From Tepidanaerobacter sp. GT38 (GTDB lineage Bacteria > Bacillota > Thermosediminibacteria > Thermosediminibacterales > Tepidanaerobacteraceae): a stretch of 64,000 nucleotides of DNA. Below the pieces are notes generated by a model that worked only from the letters and a program-made list of their open reading frames with translations, was not told the origin of the DNA and ran no database searches. The stretch is taken from the NCBI RefSeq assembly GCF_021991635.1, contig NZ_JAFFJA010000003.1, forward strand, positions 1 through 64,000, read 5' to 3'. The position numbers were made by a program, and so were the translations under genes. Each line of letters opens with the position of its first letter. Position 1 is the stretch's first letter. Shown piece by piece: positions 60,546 through 64,000 of this stretch.

Positions 60546-61745
60546 TCACTTAGTATGCTTTTCTACTTCCTTTAATGCCTGATCCAGGTCATTAATAATA
60601 TCTTCCACATCTTCAATGCCAACTGAAAGTCTCACTTGACCGTCCGTAATGCCTGCTTTTAACCTCTCTTCCCGGGGCACTGGTGAGTGTGTCATAGAAG
60701 CAGGGTGCTGTATTAATGAGTCAACACAACCTAGACTTACAGCAAGTGAAATCATCTTTACACTATTCATTAGTATTTTGCCTGCTTCAAGTCCGCCTTT
60801 AAGTTCAAAGCTCATCATTCCACCAAAGCCGTCCATTTGTTTTTTAGCCAGTTCATGCTGAGGGTGGGAAGGAAGCCCAGGGTAATATACTTTTTCAATC
60901 AATGGGTGTTTCTCTAAATATTCCGCAACTTTCTGAGCGTTGATGCAGTGACGTTCCATTCTAATTCCTAAAGTCTTAAGTCCCCTGAGTAATAGCCAGG
61001 CGTCAAAGGGAGACAAAACACCGCCAAAATCTTTCAAATATGGTATGCGCATAATATCTATCAATTCTTTAGAACTTATAATAAGGCCCGCAATCACGTC
61101 TCCGTGTCCGCCTATATATTTGGTAGCACTGTGGACAACTACATCAGCGCCATGTTCAATAGGCCTTTGCAGATAAGGCGACATAAAGGTATTGTCAACG
61201 ATTAGCAGTGCACCGTGCCTATGTGCCACGTCTGCAGCACCTTTTAAATCAACCATTTTCATTGTGGGGTTAGCCGGAGTTTCTACATATACTACTTTGG
61301 TATTTGGCTTCATGGCCTTTTCTATATTATTTAAATCGGACGTATCTACCGCAGTTACTTCAACGCCATATCGCGGCAACAACTCATTTATAAAGCCATG
61401 AGTACAGCCATAAAGGGTATCACCGGTTACTACATGATCGCCCTGTTTTAACAGAGACACCAAAGCTGTAGAAATAGCGGCCATACCTGAAGCCGTTGCT
61501 AACGCTGCCTCTCCTCCTTCAAGAGCTGCTATTTTTTCTTCAAGTTCAGTAATCGTCGGATTGCCAAGCCTTGTATAAATATAGCCCGGCTCTTGTCCGG
61601 CGAAACGGCGCGCACCTTGCTCCACATCTTTAAAAACAAATGTTGATGTCTGATAGATGGGAGTAACATGAGCTCCAGTAACAGGACATGGTTTTTGCCC
61701 TGCATGGATAGCTTTTGTATTAAACCCTTTTACTTCCATAGCCAT
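60546..61745 (-). CDS. megL: Methionine gamma-lyase (PLP enzyme)
   Basis: A 399-residue PLP enzyme of the Cys/Met metabolism family that would split methionine into methanethiol, 2-oxobutyrate and ammonia. The PLP lysine is in [15 protein letters not shown], the phosphate-binding turn in [11 protein letters not shown], and the stacking tyrosine region in [11 protein letters not shown]. The cysteine in [12 protein letters not shown] is characteristic of gamma-lyases (Cys116 of the Pseudomonas enzyme) and argues against cystathionine synthase or O-acetylhomoserine enzymes. A sigma-54 promoter lies upstream. Confidence 0.88.
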   Translation of the reverse strand: MAMEVKGFNTKAIHAGQKPCPVTGAHVTPIYQTSTFVFKDVEQGARRFAGQEPGYIYTRLGNPTITELEEKIAALEGGEAALATASGMAAISTALVSLLKQGDHVVTGDTLYGCTHGFINELLPRYGVEVTAVDTSDLNNIEKAMKPNTKVVYVETPANPTMKMVDLKGAADVAHRHGALLIVDNTFMSPYLQRPIEHGADVVVHSATKYIGGHGDVIAGLIISSKELIDIMRIPYLKDFGGVLSPFDAWLLLRGLKTLGIRMERHCINAQKVAEYLEKHPLIEKVYYPGLPSHPQHELAKKQMDGFGGMMSFELKGGLEAGKILMNSVKMISLAVSLGCVDSLIQHPASMTHSPVPREERLKAGITDGQVRLSVGIEDVEDIINDLDQALKEVEKHTK

Positions 61746-61792
61746 GAAATATTACCTCCCTGTGCTTTTATTGTGTTTCATTTATTATTTGT

Positions 61793-61810
61793 TTGCAAAA
61801 TTTATGCCAA
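61793..61810 (-). promoter_or_regulatory. Sigma-54 (-24/-12) promoter of the methionine lyase operon
   Basis: TTGGCATAAATTTTGCAA on the minus strand matches the TGGCAC-N5-TTGCA consensus with the GG and GC pairs correctly spaced. Transcription would start about 36 bases before the megL start codon. Upstream (61850-61905) lie ACCACT/AGTGGT-type inverted pieces that may be activator sites. Confidence 0.78.
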
Positions 61811-61911
61811 AAGCAAAAACATTAGTAATTCTGCACGGTCGGTAATATTTCTAACCATTGTTTGAAAATTCAGTGGTTATTTTTTATACCACTGGTTAAT
61901 ATAACTACCAC

Positions 61912-63468
61912 TTAAGGCCCTCGATTTATTTTATATTTTTTCATTTTGTTTATTAAGGCAGCATGGCTTATACCCAAAGCCTTTGCGGCTTTGCGTATGC
62001 TACTATAAGTGTCAAGGGCATCTAATATAGTCCTTTTCTCAGCATCTTCTACTATTTCTTTTAGTGTCTTTTGCCCTAATTTTCCTGATATAACAGAACT
62101 TGATAGCTCTTCGTACTGCAGAAATAGATGGTGTGACTGTATTACGTCATCACAAAGGTTCATGGCCCTTTCTATTACATTTGACAGCTCTCTGATATTT
62201 CCCGGCCAATCGTAATTCATCAAGCGACGCATGGCTTCATCACTTATATCCACTACATTCTTATTCATTTTATAAGATAGCTTTTTTATAAAAGCACGAG
62301 TTAATATGGGAATATCTTCTTTTCTATCCCTTAAAGGCGGGATTATGAGAGGAATTACATTTAGGCGATAATAAAGGTCATCGCGAAACTGGCCGTTTTT
62401 CATCAGTTCTTCAAGATTTCTATTGGTTGCGGCTATAATCCTGACATTGACGGATATCTCCTCATCGCCCCCAACACGCCTAATTTTATTTTCTTGCAGA
62501 ACCCTAAGCAGCTTTACCTGCAGATGAGGAGAAAGTTCACCAATTTCATCAAGAAACAAAGTGCCTTTGTCAGCATACTGAAAAAGACCCTGTTTTCCGC
62601 CGCGTTTTGCACCTGTAAAAGCACCTTCTTCATATCCGAAAAGTTCACTTTCAAGAAGGGTATCAGGCAGTGCTGCACAGTTTACAGCTACAAAAGGCTT
62701 GTCACGACGGGAACTTGCCATGTGAATAGAGCGTGCAAAGAGCTCTTTACCGGTTCCGCTTTCACCTCTAATGAGCACTGTAGAATCTCCTTTTGCTACA
62801 ATTCTGGCAAGCTCTTTAACCCTAGTAATCTCTTTACTTTCTCCAAGAATTTCATCAAAGGTTATCATTGGTGGCTGTGTAAATGTATGAATAAGTTCCA
62901 TTACATTTTCAATATCTTTGAGAGAAGCTACTGCACCGATGGGATTGCCTTCTTCATCTAAGATGGGACGACCTGAAGTTATATAGTGGCTCTTTAATTT
63001 AGGGGTGTTTATAATCATTTCTTCATTATCATAGCTTTCACCAGTAACTATAGTTTTTAATATGGGAATATCAGGCGAAATAATATCTGCAATATTTTTG
63101 CCTAAAGCAACTTTTGCAGAAACCTTTAATATATTTTCGGCCGCTGCATTAAAAGTAGTTATTATGCCGTTTTTGTCAATTGCTATTATACCTTCACCGG
63201 TGGCATCAAGGACCGCTTTCATATGCTTTTCACGCTTTTCATAAGGCAAAAGTTTCGCTTCAGAAATTTCTATAACATCATCTTGAGCCCGCAGCTGTTT
63301 TAATAAATAAGAAAGGGAAACTCGAAAATTTTTATCCATTTTAAGGCAAATGAGCCCTGGGCCTACTTCCAAAGCCTTAAGATTTACATCATATTTGTAG
63401 AGTATCTTTAAAATATCCAGTACCATGCCTACCCTGTCATTGGTCAAAATTTTAAGTCGGATGGTCAT
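61912..63468 (-). CDS. Sigma-54-dependent transcriptional activator (TyrR-like, ACT-PAS-AAA-Fis)
   Basis: A 518-residue enhancer-binding protein. An ACT-type amino-acid-sensing domain (residues 1-75, [20 protein letters not shown]) is followed by a PAS domain (about 80-190). The AAA+ domain has Walker [17 protein letters not shown] and the sigma-54 contact loop [12 protein letters not shown], with Walker [13 protein letters not shown] Fis-type HTH ([20 protein letters not shown]) ends the protein. It sits directly upstream of megL and its -24/-12 promoter, so it most likely activates the operon when methionine or another amino acid is present. Confidence 0.9.
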   Translation of the reverse strand: MTIRLKILTNDRVGMVLDILKILYKYDVNLKALEVGPGLICLKMDKNFRVSLSYLLKQLRAQDDVIEISEAKLLPYEKREKHMKAVLDATGEGIIAIDKNGIITTFNAAAENILKVSAKVALGKNIADIISPDIPILKTIVTGESYDNEEMIINTPKLKSHYITSGRPILDEEGNPIGAVASLKDIENVMELIHTFTQPPMITFDEILGESKEITRVKELARIVAKGDSTVLIRGESGTGKELFARSIHMASSRRDKPFVAVNCAALPDTLLESELFGYEEGAFTGAKRGGKQGLFQYADKGTLFLDEIGELSPHLQVKLLRVLQENKIRRVGGDEEISVNVRIIAATNRNLEELMKNGQFRDDLYYRLNVIPLIIPPLRDRKEDIPILTRAFIKKLSYKMNKNVVDISDEAMRRLMNYDWPGNIRELSNVIERAMNLCDDVIQSHHLFLQYEELSSSVISGKLGQKTLKEIVEDAEKRTILDALDTYSSIRKAAKALGISHAALINKMKKYKINRGP

Positions 63469-63507
63469 TTAATACACCCCACTGCTTAAAATTCCTTTAA
63501 GCACAAC

Positions 63508-63535
63508 AAAAGTCCGGTGTAGTACCGGACTTATT
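63508..63535 (-). terminator. Terminator after the zinc-ribbon gene
   Basis: AGTCCGGT and ACCGGACT pair around a 5-base loop at 63511-63531, with TTTTGTTG following on the minus strand. Confidence 0.8.
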
Positions 63536-63543
63536 TTCCCTTT

Positions 63544-63852
63544 TTAGTATCCATTTTGGGCCATGCGATGATTTTGATAGCAATCACTGCAGTATACGGG
63601 TCTATCTTCTCTGGGCTTAAAGGGAACCTGTGTGGCTGCACCGCAATCGGCACAAACTGCATCATACATTTGCCTGTTTCGTCTTTGATGCCCGCCCTCG
63701 TTTATCCTCCTTTTACGCGCATCTCGGCAGGCTTTGCATCTGGAAGGTTCGTTTTCGAAACCCTTTTCCGCATAAAACTCCTGCTCGCCTGCGGTGAATA
63801 CGAACTCCTTACCACACTCTTTACACACTATTGTTTTGTCCTGAAATGCCAT
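63544..63852 (-). CDS. Zinc-ribbon (CxxC) protein
   Basis: A 102-residue protein with four CxxC pairs: CKECGKEF, CKAC, CADC and CSDC, i.e. two zinc-binding pairs. The first module (IVCKECGKEFVFTAGEQEFY, then PSRCKACRDARKRR) and the second (VCADCGAATQVPFKP, then CSDCYQNHR) are the pattern of the widespread zinc-ribbon family of Firmicutes and Chloroflexi. The basic middle may bind nucleic acid. Function unknown. Confidence 0.83.
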   Translation of the reverse strand: MAFQDKTIVCKECGKEFVFTAGEQEFYAEKGFENEPSRCKACRDARKRRINEGGHQRRNRQMYDAVCADCGAATQVPFKPREDRPVYCSDCYQNHRMAQNGY

Positions 63853-63898
63853 TAAAAAAACCCCTCACTTTATTAGAAAAAGTATTGTTGGCATTCGC

Positions 63899-64000
63899 TT
63901 AGCTGACCTGGTCATCCCCAGAAGACGCCGTATACCTAAGTGGATCACCACCCCTGGGAGTCGCTTCGCCTCCGGCCCTGGCATCGACTTTCAACCACAG
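63899..64000 (-). CDS. Partial reading frame cut by the window edge, or structured RNA
   Basis: On the minus strand 33 codons are open from the edge to a TAA at 63899, ending GDPLRYTASSGDDQVS. The stretch is clearly richer in G and C than its surroundings and contains several short inverted repeats (for example GGAGGCG / CGACTCC), so it could instead be the end of an RNA gene. I do not recognise a family either way. Confidence 0.3.
   Translation of the reverse strand: MWLKVDARAGGEATPRGGDPLRYTASSGDDQVS

Noticed and set aside
63899-64000. tmRNA, SRP RNA or RNase P RNA at the right edge
   Set aside because: None of the conserved cores of these RNAs is present in the visible part.
1-64000. CRISPR arrays, tRNA and rRNA genes
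   Set aside because: No regularly spaced identical repeats, no cloverleaf-type sequences and no rRNA segments were noticed by eye. A tRNAscan or CRISPR finder run would settle it.

Overview
The window looks like a chromosome segment of a low-GC, Gram-positive anaerobe of the class Clostridia. The signs are AGGAGG-type ribosome-binding sites, a PhoU/PhoP-PhoR style phosphate regulon, a GEMM-type cyclic-di-GMP riboswitch ahead of a chemoreceptor, and a sigma-54 operon for methionine breakdown. A thermophilic or syntrophic lineage such as Thermosediminibacterales is possible, but that is only an impression. No rRNA, tRNA or CRISPR array was recognised.

Layout. (1) 0-7.1 kb, minus strand: scars resembling the 3' end of rlmD, then pstS-pstC-pstA-pstB-phoU-phoP-phoR read right to left. 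PstS appears circularly permuted. (2) About 7.14-53.78 kb: a siphovirus-type prophage, about 46.6 kb. From the left it holds two large serine recombinases with a recombinase-domain-only protein between them, the lysis genes, tail genes, an AbrB/PIN toxin-antitoxin cassette on the plus strand, head genes, an amidoligase cluster, two ParB-methyltransferase fusions, small terminase, HNH nuclease, a Panacea-type toxin-antitoxin pair, replication genes (primase/helicase, polymerase, antirepressor, SSB-like, SNF2 helicase), a large ImmA/IrrE protein, and a type III restriction-modification system with its own HTH controller. (3) 53.9-64 kb, host again: rlmD, riboswitch-MCP, trmL, a PHP phosphatase, an NhaC-family transporter, methionine gamma-lyase, its probable sigma-54 activator, a zinc-ribbon protein and a cut-off reading frame.

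The prophage ends can be inferred. A 12-bp inverted pair (7150-7161 and 53765-53776) flanks a 5-bp direct repeat AATCT (7141-7145 and 53780-53784), which is what a serine-integrase attP split by integration should look like. Removing the prophage joins rlmD to the pst promoter and restores a row of Pho-box-like repeats about 11 bp apart, so the phage sits inside the upstream Pho box of the phosphate operon.

The prophage looks defective. No large terminase gene is present between amidoligase and portal, where it would be expected. Six genes (holin, a tail protein, tape measure, amidoligase, primase-helicase, SNF2 helicase) are each broken by a small indel, while the host genes on both sides look intact. 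The restriction system, both toxin-antitoxin pairs and both full-length recombinases remain open.

Regulation visible in the DNA: a Pho box with a -10 before pstS; two copies of an activator-type promoter followed at once by an intrinsic terminator before the late genes; a 14-bp-arm operator over the restriction-system promoter; a GTTACC repeat cluster with an AT-rich core that could be the phage origin; and a -24/-12 promoter before the methionine lyase.
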